The position numbers were made by a program, and so were the translations under genes. This document shows, in pieces, positions 8,092 through 17,211 of a stretch of DNA of 64,000 nucleotides (positions are counted from its first letter, which is position 1; the number at the start of each line of letters is the position of its first letter). The stretch is taken from positions 2,666,001 to 2,730,000 of the forward strand of contig NZ_JBDFMO010000001.1 of the NCBI RefSeq assembly GCF_047238305.1, written 5' to 3'. The DNA comes from Ferdinandcohnia sp047238305. GTDB taxonomy: Bacteria; Bacillota; Bacilli; Bacillales; Bacillaceae_L. Under the pieces are notes generated by a model, which ran no database searches, was not told the origin of the DNA, and worked only from the letters and a program-made list of their open reading frames with translations.

Positions 8092-8118
8092 TGAAACCTG
8101 TTTCACATTTCAAACGTA
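8092..8118 (+). promoter_or_regulatory. Likely sigma-W promoter for yqeZ-floA-yqfB
   Basis: TGAAAC (8092-8097), 17 bases, then CGTA (8115-8118) match the extracytoplasmic sigma-W consensus (TGAAAC, N16-17, CGTA). The B. subtilis yqeZ-yqfA-yqfB operon is a known sigma-W target, so site and gene content agree. Confidence 0.8.
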
Positions 8119-8161
8119 TTACATACTATCATGACGAAAAGATTTGAGAGGGGGGAATGCC

Positions 8162-9493
8162 TTGAAAAAGTGGAGAATCCTTTTATACCTCTCCGTTATT
8201 CTCTTGCCATTCATTCTCACACTAACGCCAAATAAGAGCTTTAGTGCTGCAGACCAAGTGGTGTATATCATACCGTTAGAAGAAACAGTCGAAAAAGGGC
8301 TAAGTGCTTTTATCGATCGTTCCATTACAGACGCTGAGAATAAAGGAGCAGACATCATTATTTTTGAAATAAATACTCCTGGTGGGGCAGTTGATGCTGC
8401 AACACAAATCGGCAAACGAATGCAAGACTCAACCATTCCTACAGTAGCATATGTCAATAACGATGCCATCTCAGCAGGTGCTTTTATCGCATTAAATGCT
8501 GATAAAATCTATATGTCTCATAATGGTCGAATGGGCGCAGCTGGGATTATTGACCAAGCAGGCAATACGGCAGACGAAAAAGCTGTTTCCTACTGGTTGT
8601 CAGCCATGAAAGGTGCTGCAGAAAACAATGGTCGTGATCCAATATATGCATTAGCAATGGCAGATAAAGAGATTGACCTTCCAGAACTAGGTGCGGAAAA
8701 AGGAAAGTTCCTTACCTTAACAGCCAAACAGGCACTTACAGTTGGTTATACTGAAGGGATTGTAAAGGATAGAGCCGATTTACTAAAGACACTAGGCTAC
8801 GAAAAAGCTGCTGTTGAACAAGCTGAACTTAGCCTTGCAGAAAAAATCGCACGTTTTATTACAAATCCAATTGTTGTATCAATCTTATTAACCATTGGAA
8901 GTTTAGGGCTAGTTGTTGAATTATACTCACCTGGTTTCGGTATTCCTGGTATAATGGGGATATCAGCACTATTGCTCTTTTTCTATGGGCATTTAGTAGC
9001 CGGACTAGCTGGATTAGAATCCATTATTCTTTTTGTAGTGGGAATTGTTTTAATTTTACTGGAGTTTGTTTTGCCTGGGGGGATTATAGGCTTGATTGGA
9101 TTAGGGGCAATTTTAACGAGCTTTTTCTTAGCTGGAAGTAGTATGATGGTAATTAGCATTTCACTTTTAGTAGCATTAGTAGCTACAATTGTTGTATCGA
9201 TTATTTTAGTGAAGATATTTGGAAAGAAACTACATGCATTTAAAAAGATTATTCTTTTCGATTCTACCAATTCTGAGAGTGGGTATGTTTCAAATAAGAA
9301 TCGTGATGATTTAATCGGAAAACAAGGCATAGCATTTACCACATTAAGACCTTCTGGCACTGCCATTATCAATGATGAAAGACTTGATGTTGTCACACAA
9401 GGCAACTACATTGAGAAAAATACAAAAATAGAAGTTATTAAAACAGAAGGTTCTCGAATTGTTGTTCGGGAAGTTCCTGATATTAATAAATAA
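8162..9493 (+). CDS. yqeZ: NfeD-family membrane protease-like protein
   Basis: The 443-residue protein has an N-terminal signal/anchor segment (residues 5-25), a ClpP-class serine protease-like domain (about 35-220) with INTPGGAVDAA and the putative nucleophile Ser in NNDAISAGAFI, then four or five membrane segments (about 235-370) and a C-terminal NfeD OB-fold domain. It partners the flotillin encoded next and is thought to help membrane domain organisation and envelope stress resistance. The TTG at 8162 is chosen, 6 bases after GAGGGGGG; an in-frame TTG at 8144 lacks a site. Expression by sigma-W is likely. Confidence 0.92.
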   Translation: MKKWRILLYLSVILLPFILTLTPNKSFSAADQVVYIIPLEETVEKGLSAFIDRSITDAENKGADIIIFEINTPGGAVDAATQIGKRMQDSTIPTVAYVNNDAISAGAFIALNADKIYMSHNGRMGAAGIIDQAGNTADEKAVSYWLSAMKGAAENNGRDPIYALAMADKEIDLPELGAEKGKFLTLTAKQALTVGYTEGIVKDRADLLKTLGYEKAAVEQAELSLAEKIARFITNPIVVSILLTIGSLGLVVELYSPGFGIPGIMGISALLLFFYGHLVAGLAGLESIILFVVGIVLILLEFVLPGGIIGLIGLGAILTSFFLAGSSMMVISISLLVALVATIVVSIILVKIFGKKLHAFKKIILFDSTNSESGYVSNKNRDDLIGKQGIAFTTLRPSGTAIINDERLDVVTQGNYIEKNTKIEVIKTEGSRIVVREVPDINK

Positions 9494-9515
9494 AAACAAG
9501 TAGGAGGAAGAAAGT

Positions 9516-10505
9516 ATGCCAACAGGTATGATTACAATTTTAATATTGGTTGCACTCGCTATTATTTTATTGGCTGTACTATTTACATTTGTGCCAGTTG
9601 CACTATGGATTTCAGCACTGGCTGCTGGTGTCCGTGTAAGTATCTTTACATTAATCGGGATGAGGTTACGTCGGGTTATTCCGAACCGTGTTATTATCCC
9701 GTTAATTAAGGCTCAAAAAGCGGGCTTAAATCTTAATACTAACCAATTAGAGAGTCACTATTTAGCAGGTGGTAATGTTGACCGTGTTGTAAATGCATTA
9801 ATCGCTGCACAACGTGCAAACATTGAATTAACATTTGAAAGAGCAGCTGCAATCGACTTAGCCGGTCGTGACGTGTTAGAAGCTGTCCAAATGAGCGTCA
9901 ACCCAAAAGTAATCGAAACGCCATTTATATCAGGTGTTGCGATGGATGGTATTGAAGTAAAAGCGAAAGCACGTATCACAGTTCGTGCTAATATTGACCG
10001 CTTAGTCGGGGGGGCAGGGGAAGAAACTGTTATCGCCCGTGTAGGAGAAGGTATTGTTAGTACAATAGGTTCACAAACGGACCACAAAAAGGTTCTCGAA
10101 AATCCAGATATGATTTCTCAAACGGTTTTAGCTAAAGGACTCGATGCAGGTACTGCTTTCGAAATCCTTTCCATTGATATCGCGGACATTGATATTGGTA
10201 AGAACATTGGTGCTGTGCTCCAAACAGACCAAGCAGAAGCTGACAAGAAAATTGCGCAAGCGAAAGCGGAAGAACGTCGTGCAATGGCGGTTGCTAGTGA
10301 ACAAGAAATGCGCGCTCGTGTAGAAGAAATGAAAGCGAAGGTTGTGGAGGCGGAGGCTGAAGTACCTTTAGCAATGGCAGAAGCATTACGTTCTGGTAAC
10401 CTTGGTGTACTTGATTATACAAATCTAAAAAATATCATGGCTGACACTGATATGAGAGATTCTATTGGTAAAAGCACACTTACCGACGATGAAGATCAAA
10501 AATAA
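9516..10505 (+). CDS. floA: Flotillin-like protein FloA
   Basis: FloA is a membrane scaffold that organises functional membrane microdomains. The 329-residue protein has an N-terminal hydrophobic hairpin (about 5-45), the SPFH/flotillin-like domain and a long Ala/Glu-rich coiled coil (about 235-300, EADKKIAQAKAEERRAMAV and on). AGGAGG precedes the ATG. It lies between yqeZ and yqfB with short gaps, the conserved NfeD-flotillin pairing, and shares the sigma-W promoter. It equals yqfA of B. subtilis in size. Confidence 0.96.
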   Translation: MPTGMITILILVALAIILLAVLFTFVPVALWISALAAGVRVSIFTLIGMRLRRVIPNRVIIPLIKAQKAGLNLNTNQLESHYLAGGNVDRVVNALIAAQRANIELTFERAAAIDLAGRDVLEAVQMSVNPKVIETPFISGVAMDGIEVKAKARITVRANIDRLVGGAGEETVIARVGEGIVSTIGSQTDHKKVLENPDMISQTVLAKGLDAGTAFEILSIDIADIDIGKNIGAVLQTDQAEADKKIAQAKAEERRAMAVASEQEMRARVEEMKAKVVEAEAEVPLAMAEALRSGNLGVLDYTNLKNIMADTDMRDSIGKSTLTDDEDQK

Positions 10506-10547
10506 TAATCATGAATAAACCTCAAAACTTGAAAGGAGGTTTACACT

Positions 10548-11030
10548 TTGGATTCACCTATAAATGAGTTAATTGACTTTATTATGTCAAATCCCTTGAT
10601 TTTGATTGTCATATTTGGATTTTTTATTAATGCGTTTAAACGTTTTGCGAGTGGTAAAAAAGAGCCTACGACTCAAATTCCACTGCCGAAGCAGTTTAAT
10701 CCATTTGACCAAGAACCAAAACCTGAAAAAAAAGATTATCAGGCTGAGACAAAGTATGATTATATAGAACCTGCTCCTGAGATGGTTTCGGATTCACATG
10801 TTCCAAACACGTTTTATGAACGTTATCAAGAGCTTCAAGAAAAGGGAACTTACAATGAAACAACAACACAGGACGAAGAACCAATTCAAACGATTATTAA
10901 ACCATTAGAAGTTACTTCACAACATAAGGCTGTCAAAAGCTTTTCAAAAAATAAGGTCGTTGAAGGGATTATTTGGTCCGAAATTCTTGGTCCACCAAGA
11001 GCCAAAAAACCGTACCAAACCCGTCGTTAA
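10548..11030 (+). CDS. yqfB: YqfB-like protein of the FloA operon
   Basis: This 160-residue protein has one N-terminal membrane segment (about 10-27, IMSNPLILIVIFGFFINAF) and then a polar, Pro/Glu-rich tail predicted to be mostly disordered, ending in a conserved-looking EGIIWSEILGPPRAKKPY. Translation starts at a TTG 8 bases after AAAGGAGG. It is third in the yqeZ-floA-yqfB unit and so probably belongs to the sigma-W envelope stress response. Function unknown; the symbol rests on position. Confidence 0.8.
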   Translation: MDSPINELIDFIMSNPLILIVIFGFFINAFKRFASGKKEPTTQIPLPKQFNPFDQEPKPEKKDYQAETKYDYIEPAPEMVSDSHVPNTFYERYQELQEKGTYNETTTQDEEPIQTIIKPLEVTSQHKAVKSFSKNKVVEGIIWSEILGPPRAKKPYQTRR

Positions 11031-11121
11031 TATTTGTTTACGGATATAGTACTCCCGTATAAAATATGTTCTATGAACCCCCTTTTACTCATAAACATGA
11101 GTTGAAAGGGGGTTCTTTGTT

Positions 11122-11406
11122 ATGCCTAAAAACCTAGGACAACGCATGAAAAGATGGATCACAAACAAGATGGAACTTCCTGCTGACGTCATGATGGATC
11201 TTCCTAGAATAACTATGATTGGCCAATTACATATTTACATAGAAAATCATCGTGGATTATTAACATTTTCAGATAAAGAAGTACGGTTATTACTGAAACA
11301 AGGACAACTTCTAATAAGGGGTAAGGCATTTGTTATAAAAACGATATTACCTGAGGAAATAATGCTCGAGGGAAAGATCGAACATGTGCAATATATCGAG
11401 AAATGA
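11122..11406 (+). CDS. yqfC: Sporulation protein YqfC
   Basis: This 94-residue protein of the YqfC/YabP family has LPADVMMDLPRITMIG and the IENHRGLLTFSDKEVRL segment shared with YabP. In B. subtilis yqfC-yqfD is a mother-cell sigma-E operon and mutants sporulate poorly. AAAGGGGG lies ahead of the ATG. I could not define a convincing sigma-E promoter in the short gap after yqfB. It is followed 25 bases later by yqfD. Confidence 0.9.
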   Translation: MPKNLGQRMKRWITNKMELPADVMMDLPRITMIGQLHIYIENHRGLLTFSDKEVRLLLKQGQLLIRGKAFVIKTILPEEIMLEGKIEHVQYIEK

Positions 11407-11431
11407 AACATGAAACACTAGGGGGATAAGC

Positions 11432-12619
11432 ATGAAAAACCATTGGATGCACTTTTTTAGTGGGAGTGTCAAGGCTGTTATTACAGGAAAAGGGACAGAG
11501 CGTTTTGTAAATGAATGTGTTAGACAGGGGATTGTAGTATGGGATGTGAAGAAGCCGGGCACCCATAGCCTGAGCTTCTCCATGTATTTAAAAGATATAA
11601 AAAAAATTAGACGAGTTGTTCGTAAAAATGATTGTAAACTTCGATTCATTGGAAAAAAAGGATTACCATTTCTCGTTCAAAAGGCTTTATACAATAGTGG
11701 ATTTTTAATTGGAGCAATATCCTTTTTTATCATTGTGACAATTTTGTCAAATATGGTTTGGGGTATAGAGGTGAAAGGAGCTAAACCTGAAACCGAGCAT
11801 CGCATTATTCAAGAATTGAAAAAGCTTGGAGTAGAAAGAGGTAAATTGCAATTTTTTATTGAGGATAATGAATCATTGCAACGCCACTTAGAAGATGCCA
11901 TTACTGATATTACATGGATAGGTGTGGAATTAAATGGGACGACCTATCATTTTGAAGTAGTTGAAAAGAATCAACCAGAACCTCCAGAACAGTTTAGTCC
12001 AAGGAATCTGGTGGCTAATAAAAAAGCGACCATCAAGAAACTAATTGTGGAAGAAGGAAAGCCTGTTGTTGCTGAAAATGATTTTGTCAAAAAAGGGGAT
12101 CTTTTAGTTAGTGGTAAAATTGGTAAAGAAGGCGAAGAAGTTTATGTACCAGCACGTGGAAAAATTTTTGGTGAAACTTGGTACAAGTCTGAGGTTACGG
12201 TAGATATTACAACGAAACTTGATGTACTAACCGGGGATAATAAAATAAAACATTATATCTCTTTAGGAAATTTACGTATTCCGATTTGGGGATTTGGAAA
12301 AATTGAATATAAGGAATTTCAAACCGAATTGGATAAAAGACATATCAAATTTTTTAATTGGGAACTTCCAGTTGCGTATGAAAAAGAGACAATGAGAGAA
12401 AGTGAAAAAATCACTAGAACTTATACAAACAATGAGGCAATTGAGGTCGCAAAAGATATCGGGAGAAACACATTAGAGCAACAATTAGACAGTGATGCTG
12501 AAATTAAAGAAGAAAAAGTTTTGCGTCAAACCATTAACAATGGTAAAGTAAAATTGGAAATAAAATATAATGTAATTGAGAATATCGTCACTACGATACC
12601 ATTAGTTCAAGGAGACTAA
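11432..12619 (+). CDS. yqfD: Sporulation protein YqfD
   Basis: The 395-residue protein has a YqfD/SpoIV-like N-terminal domain (about 1-80), a single membrane segment (about 88-110, LIGAISFFIIVTILSNMVWG) and a long extracytoplasmic domain with lysine-rich beta segments. It is needed for efficient sporulation in B. subtilis and is expressed in the mother cell. The ATG follows AGGGGG. Its stop is 3 bases before phoH. The molecular role is not known. Confidence 0.93.
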   Translation: MKNHWMHFFSGSVKAVITGKGTERFVNECVRQGIVVWDVKKPGTHSLSFSMYLKDIKKIRRVVRKNDCKLRFIGKKGLPFLVQKALYNSGFLIGAISFFIIVTILSNMVWGIEVKGAKPETEHRIIQELKKLGVERGKLQFFIEDNESLQRHLEDAITDITWIGVELNGTTYHFEVVEKNQPEPPEQFSPRNLVANKKATIKKLIVEEGKPVVAENDFVKKGDLLVSGKIGKEGEEVYVPARGKIFGETWYKSEVTVDITTKLDVLTGDNKIKHYISLGNLRIPIWGFGKIEYKEFQTELDKRHIKFFNWELPVAYEKETMRESEKITRTYTNNEAIEVAKDIGRNTLEQQLDSDAEIKEEKVLRQTINNGKVKLEIKYNVIENIVTTIPLVQGD

Positions 12620-12622
12620 AGG

Positions 12623-13594
12623 ATGTCAGAAGATTTAGTAATGAGTAAACATCAACTAGAAAATCCAAACGAGGCCCTTGTTTTATTTGGAAACAATGAT
12701 CTCCATCTTAAAAGAATTGAAGAAGAATTAAATGTTTCAATCATCACAAGAGGTGAGGCACTTCATGTCTCAGGTGACCCAACAAATGTCCAACTTGTTG
12801 AGGAAATTATTGAAAAGCTTCTTGGTGTGATACGAAAAGGAATACGTGTAAGTGAACGGGATGTTATTTACTGTATTCAAATGGCAAAAAGCGGAAAATT
12901 GGATTCGTTTGAAGAATTATATGATGAAGAAATAACAAAAACGGCAAAAGGTAAATCCATTCGTGTGAAAACACATGGGCAACGTCAATACGTGGCTGCC
13001 ATTAAACAGCATGATTTAGTATTTGGTATTGGTCCAGCGGGTACTGGAAAGACTTATTTGGCAGTTGTTATGGCAGTAAATGCCTTAAAAAATGGGCAGG
13101 TTAAACGAATTATATTAACTCGTCCAGCTGTTGAAGCAGGTGAGAGCCTAGGATTTTTACCAGGAGATTTAAAAGAAAAGGTTGATCCATATTTACGTCC
13201 TTTATATGATGGACTACATGATGTACTTGGTGCTGAGCATACTGAACGTTTAATGGAACGAGGAATCATTGAAATTGCCCCATTAGCCTATATGAGAGGG
13301 CGTACACTTGATGATGCTTTCGTCATCTTAGATGAAGCACAAAATACAACATTGGCCCAAATGAAGATGTTTTTGACACGGCTAGGTTTTGGCTCTAAAA
13401 TGGTCATAACAGGCGATATTTCGCAAATTGATTTACCTAAAGGGGTTAAATCTGGCTTACGTGAAGCAATGAATATCCTGAAGGATGTATATGGTTCTGC
13501 GTTTATCTATTTGGAGCAGTCAGATGTTGTACGTCACCCTCTTGTGGCACGTATTATTGAAGCGTATGAAAAGGTTGAAGCTGATCAGAAGTAA
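12623..13594 (+). CDS. phoH: PhoH-like ATPase/ribonuclease-associated protein
   Basis: The 323-residue PhoH family protein has an N-terminal KH-like region (about 15-80) and a C-terminal P-loop domain with Walker A GPAGTGKT and Walker B VILDEAQN. It is a predicted RNA helicase or ATPase; its widespread link with ybeY, found just downstream here, points to RNA metabolism. The ATG lies 8 bases after AAGGAG, within the end of yqfD. It is followed by a strong terminator, so pgpH-ybeY begin a new transcript or read through. Confidence 0.95.
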   Translation: MSEDLVMSKHQLENPNEALVLFGNNDLHLKRIEEELNVSIITRGEALHVSGDPTNVQLVEEIIEKLLGVIRKGIRVSERDVIYCIQMAKSGKLDSFEELYDEEITKTAKGKSIRVKTHGQRQYVAAIKQHDLVFGIGPAGTGKTYLAVVMAVNALKNGQVKRIILTRPAVEAGESLGFLPGDLKEKVDPYLRPLYDGLHDVLGAEHTERLMERGIIEIAPLAYMRGRTLDDAFVILDEAQNTTLAQMKMFLTRLGFGSKMVITGDISQIDLPKGVKSGLREAMNILKDVYGSAFIYLEQSDVVRHPLVARIIEAYEKVEADQK

Positions 13595-13621
13595 AAGACC
13601 CACATGGAATGGGTCTTTTTT
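13593..13621 (+). terminator. Terminator after phoH
   Basis: AAAAGACCCA and TGGGTCTTTT pair over a short loop and run into T residues, ending the yqfC-yqfD-phoH transcript. Confidence 0.9.
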
Positions 13622-13670
13622 ATCATTAAAGGAACTGGTAAAATAAGCCTTAGAAAAGGAGGTTCAAGAA

Positions 13671-15866
13671 ATGGGGAAAACAACAAAACTTAAAAATAAG
13701 TTGGCTGTTATTAATAGTATTCAATACCTACATATTTTGATTTATATCCTCCTTGCAGGAATCATGTTTTTAGTCATGTATAGTAATGTTAAACCGGAAG
13801 TTTTGCATTTAGAGATTCTGCATCCATCTGAACAGACAATTCGTTCTCCATTAACAATTGAAGATAAAATTGCCACTAAGGCCAAACAGGATGCAGCAGT
13901 AAAAGAAGTTGACGATGTTTTTACTCTCAAATCCGAATACGCAGATAATCAAGTGGATCTTGCCATATCAATTTTTGACTCAATTGAAGAAACGAATAAT
14001 GAAGCATCAGACGTGTATAAGTCAAAAGTGAAAGAATGGGAAAGTCTCACAGAGGAAGATCGAGGGGAAGAACCTAAAGCACTGACAGCTTCAGAAAAAT
14101 TACAGATGTTAAAAACAAAGCTTCCGCAGGATTTAACTAATCGAATCCCGGACGATGTATTTACAGCGTTATTAACAGCTTCTCCTGAGCAATTGTCCCG
14201 TACAAAAGATGCGGTTATCACAGCTGTAAATAATGTAATGAATACTCGTATTCCTTCATCTGAGGTAGAAAATGCAAAGAATAAAGTTGTAGAGGAATTA
14301 CGTTATTCCAGTGTCGATACAGCGCTACGAGAACCGATGCGTGAAATGGCTCGTTTTGCAGTCGTTCAGAACGTCTATTATGATGTTGAAGCTACAGAAG
14401 AAAAACGCCAACAAGCAATGGAAGCAGTGGAGCCAGTAAAAATTCTTCAAGGTCAAATTATCGTAGAGGAAGGTCAATTAATTACCAGGGATATTTATCG
14501 ACAACTAGAGCTTTTAGGTATGACGAACACGAATAACCCCATTCAACCATTTATCGGCTTGGCGTTAATTCTTGTATTAGTTATTGGGGCACTCGTCTAT
14601 CATTTTTATAATGAAATACCTACTGACCGGCATCGCAATATTTACTTATTAATATTTGCGATTATCTTTACTATAACCATTTTATTAATGAAGGGCATAA
14701 GTTTATTCCAACAAATTGATTATTCTGATATAGGTTATATTGTTCCAGTGGCTATGGGAGCAATGTTAATAAAACTGTTGATTAATGAAAAAGTCGCGAT
14801 CCTCTCAAGCATGATTTTTGCTGTTTGTGGAAGTATTATCTTTAACCAGGGTGTTACAGGTACACTCAATTTCACAGCAGGGATCTATTTCTTATTTGGG
14901 TGTTTAGCTGGCGTGTTGTTTTTAAGTAAGCATAATCGTAGAGGGAAAATTCTCCAAGCAGGACTTTTTGTTGCTTTGATTAATATTATTGTGATCTTTT
15001 CGATCATGTTATTACAAAATGGAAGTTATTCAAGCTTGGATTATGGTTCATCCATCATTATGGCAGTTTTATCTGGTGTGATTGCTGCTGTTTTAACAAT
15101 AGGTCTGCTACCGTTCTTTGAAGCTGGCTTTAATATTCTTTCAACGATGAAATTAATCGAATTATCTAACCCAAATCATCCGTTACTACGAAAAATTTTA
15201 ACGGAAGCACCAGGAACTTATCATCATAGTGTCATGGTCGCGAATTTATCAGAGTCGGCCTGTGAAGCAATTGGAGCGAATGGATTATTAGCAAGAGTTG
15301 CATCGTATTATCATGATATTGGTAAAACAAAACGACCACATTTTTTTATTGAAAATCAGATGAATATTGAAAACCCGCATGATAAGATTGCACCACAGCT
15401 TAGTAAAACAATTATTACAGCACATGCCACAGATGGAGCAGAGACATTAAGGAAATTTAAAATGCCGAAAGAAATTGTCGACATTGCTGAGCAGCATCAT
15501 GGAACAACACTGTTAAAATATTTTTATCATAAAGCGAAGCAACAAAGTGATCGAGAAATTCTAGAATCTGATTTTAGATATGTGGGACCTAAAGCACAAA
15601 CAAAAGAGTCTGCCGTAATTGGAATTGCAGATAGCGTGGAAGCAGCGGTACGTTCACTATCAAATCCAACCCCACAAAAAATCGAGTCGCTGGTAAATAG
15701 TATTATCGCTGATCGATTACAGGATGGACAATTTGATGAATGTAACATCACGCTTAAAGAGCTTGATGTCGTTGCGAAAACACTTTGTGAATCACTTAAG
15801 GGAATCTTCCACTCAAGGATAGAATACCCTGCGGAGGCTACAAAACAGAAGGTGAAAGAAGCATGA
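13671..15866 (+). CDS. pgpH: Membrane HD-domain c-di-AMP phosphodiesterase PgpH
   Basis: PgpH (YqfF) hydrolyses cyclic di-AMP. The 731-residue protein has a membrane segment at about 18-38, a large extracytoplasmic 7TMR-HDED domain (about 50-275), about seven membrane segments (about 285-490) and a cytosolic HD domain (about 510-700). Metal and catalytic residues are seen in TYHHSVMVANL, YYHDIGKTKRP, TAHATDGAE and IAEQHHGTTLL. AAAGGAGG precedes the ATG. It overlaps ybeY by 4 bases (ATGA), so the two are translationally coupled. Confidence 0.95.
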   Translation: MGKTTKLKNKLAVINSIQYLHILIYILLAGIMFLVMYSNVKPEVLHLEILHPSEQTIRSPLTIEDKIATKAKQDAAVKEVDDVFTLKSEYADNQVDLAISIFDSIEETNNEASDVYKSKVKEWESLTEEDRGEEPKALTASEKLQMLKTKLPQDLTNRIPDDVFTALLTASPEQLSRTKDAVITAVNNVMNTRIPSSEVENAKNKVVEELRYSSVDTALREPMREMARFAVVQNVYYDVEATEEKRQQAMEAVEPVKILQGQIIVEEGQLITRDIYRQLELLGMTNTNNPIQPFIGLALILVLVIGALVYHFYNEIPTDRHRNIYLLIFAIIFTITILLMKGISLFQQIDYSDIGYIVPVAMGAMLIKLLINEKVAILSSMIFAVCGSIIFNQGVTGTLNFTAGIYFLFGCLAGVLFLSKHNRRGKILQAGLFVALINIIVIFSIMLLQNGSYSSLDYGSSIIMAVLSGVIAAVLTIGLLPFFEAGFNILSTMKLIELSNPNHPLLRKILTEAPGTYHHSVMVANLSESACEAIGANGLLARVASYYHDIGKTKRPHFFIENQMNIENPHDKIAPQLSKTIITAHATDGAETLRKFKMPKEIVDIAEQHHGTTLLKYFYHKAKQQSDREILESDFRYVGPKAQTKESAVIGIADSVEAAVRSLSNPTPQKIESLVNSIIADRLQDGQFDECNITLKELDVVAKTLCESLKGIFHSRIEYPAEATKQKVKEA

Positions 15867-16333
15867 GATTAGAAATTGATTTTAATGATGAAATAGGAGA
15901 AGTTAAAGAAGAAGAATGTACATTAGTGAGGGAACTACTTTTTTTAGCTGCTGAAAAAGAAGGAGTTAAAGAAGGGACAGAGGTTTCAATTACATTTGTT
16001 GACAATGATAGGATTCAAGAAATTAATCGAGAATATCGCGACAAAGATCAACCAACAGATGTTATTTCCTTTGCCATGGAAGAGATGGGAGAAGGAGAAA
16101 TCACGATAATTGGAGAAGACATACCGAAACTTTTGGGAGATATCATCATTTCAATCCCAAGGGCAAGGGAGCAGGCCGAGGAATATGGGCATTCCTTTGC
16201 TCGAGAATTAGGTTTCCTTGCAGTACATGGTTTCTTGCATTTACTCGGCTACGACCATATGACAAAAGAGGATGAGAAAAAAATGTTTTCAAGACAAGAA
16301 GAAATCCTAGAGGCGTATGGACTTGAACGGTAA
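15863..16333 (+). CDS. ybeY: Endoribonuclease YbeY
   Basis: YbeY is a zinc-dependent RNase for 16S rRNA 3'-end processing and ribosome quality control. The 156-residue protein carries the metal motif HGFLHLLGYDHM near residue 120 and the PTDVISFAM strand. It begins in an ATGA overlap with pgpH and its end overlaps dgkA by 17 bases. It equals yqfG of B. subtilis. Confidence 0.96.
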   Translation: MRLEIDFNDEIGEVKEEECTLVRELLFLAAEKEGVKEGTEVSITFVDNDRIQEINREYRDKDQPTDVISFAMEEMGEGEITIIGEDIPKLLGDIIISIPRAREQAEEYGHSFARELGFLAVHGFLHLLGYDHMTKEDEKKMFSRQEEILEAYGLER

Positions 16334-16697
16334 AAGTAATTGGATTCGCTTTATCAAAAGCTTTTCGTTTGCTTTTCAAGGCTTGCGTGAAGCATTTTTT
16401 TCGGAACGTAATTTACAAATACAATTATTGTTTTCGATCATTGTTGTGATTTGTGGTTTCTACTTTCACATCACAAGGATGGAATGGATGGTCATACTTC
16501 TATTAATCGGTGGAATGTTTTCAATTGAATTAATGAACACGGCAGTTGAAAAAGTGGTGGATTTAGTTACTAGTGAATTTCACCCTTTGGCTAAGAAAGC
16601 GAAAGATATTGCAGCTGGATCTGTTCTCATTTATGCGATCATTTCAGTTATTATTGGATTGATCATTTTCATCCCTTATTTAAAAAGATTAATTTAA
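16317..16697 (+). CDS. dgkA: Undecaprenol/diacylglycerol kinase family protein
   Basis: The 126-residue membrane protein belongs to the prokaryotic DgkA family; Gram-positive members phosphorylate undecaprenol to recycle the cell-wall lipid carrier. It has three hydrophobic helices (about 33-50, 55-75 and 98-120) and the active-site signature in FSIELMNTAVEKVVDL, with Glu in the N-terminal REAFFSERN. The ATG at 16317 lies within ybeY and has AGAGG just upstream. It sits in the conserved pgpH-ybeY-dgkA-cdd-era order. Confidence 0.94.
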   Translation: MDLNGKSNWIRFIKSFSFAFQGLREAFFSERNLQIQLLFSIIVVICGFYFHITRMEWMVILLLIGGMFSIELMNTAVEKVVDLVTSEFHPLAKKAKDIAAGSVLIYAIISVIIGLIIFIPYLKRLI

Positions 16698-16809
16698 AGA
16701 AAATTCTTACAATTGTGTAACAAATAATTTAAACCCATGCATAAATCACGATTTTTATGTAAAATAAAAATACACTTCCGTACCAAGATACGCAGAAAGG
16801 AAGATAGAA

Positions 16810-17211
16810 GTGAAGACAGAAGCATTAATCAACGAAGCAAAAAAAGCAAGAGAACTAGCATATGTTCCCTATTCCAAGTTTAAGGTGGGGGCTGCCCTAC
16901 TAACGGAGGATGGCAAAGTGTACCATGGCTGTAATATTGAAAATGCTGCATATAGTGTAACCAATTGTGCAGAGCGAACAGCCCTATTTAAGGCAGTGTC
17001 TGAAGGTGACAAGAAGTTTGCAGCAATAGCTGTAGTGGCAGATACAGAACGACCAGTGCCTCCATGTGGTGCCTGTCGTCAAGTCATTTCAGAGCTATGC
17101 CAGCCTGATACAAAGGTATATTTATCGAATCTTAAAGGTGATATACAAGAGATAACAATTAATGAATTACTACCAGGAGCTTTTACACCGGAGGATTTAC
17201 ATGGAAAATAA
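16810..17211 (+). CDS. cdd: Cytidine deaminase
   Basis: Cdd deaminates cytidine and deoxycytidine to uridine forms in pyrimidine salvage. The 133-residue enzyme shows the zinc motifs NCAERTALF (Cys ligand and catalytic Glu) and PPCGACRQV, typical of the homotetrameric class. Translation starts at a GTG 6 bases after AAAGGAAG. The last 11 bases overlap era. The era-cdd pairing is conserved in Bacillus. Confidence 0.97.
   Translation: MKTEALINEAKKARELAYVPYSKFKVGAALLTEDGKVYHGCNIENAAYSVTNCAERTALFKAVSEGDKKFAAIAVVADTERPVPPCGACRQVISELCQPDTKVYLSNLKGDIQEITINELLPGAFTPEDLHGK

Noticed and set aside
11031..11121. Sigma-E promoter before yqfC
   Set aside because: Expected from B. subtilis, but the -35/-10 strings in the gap do not align at the right spacing.
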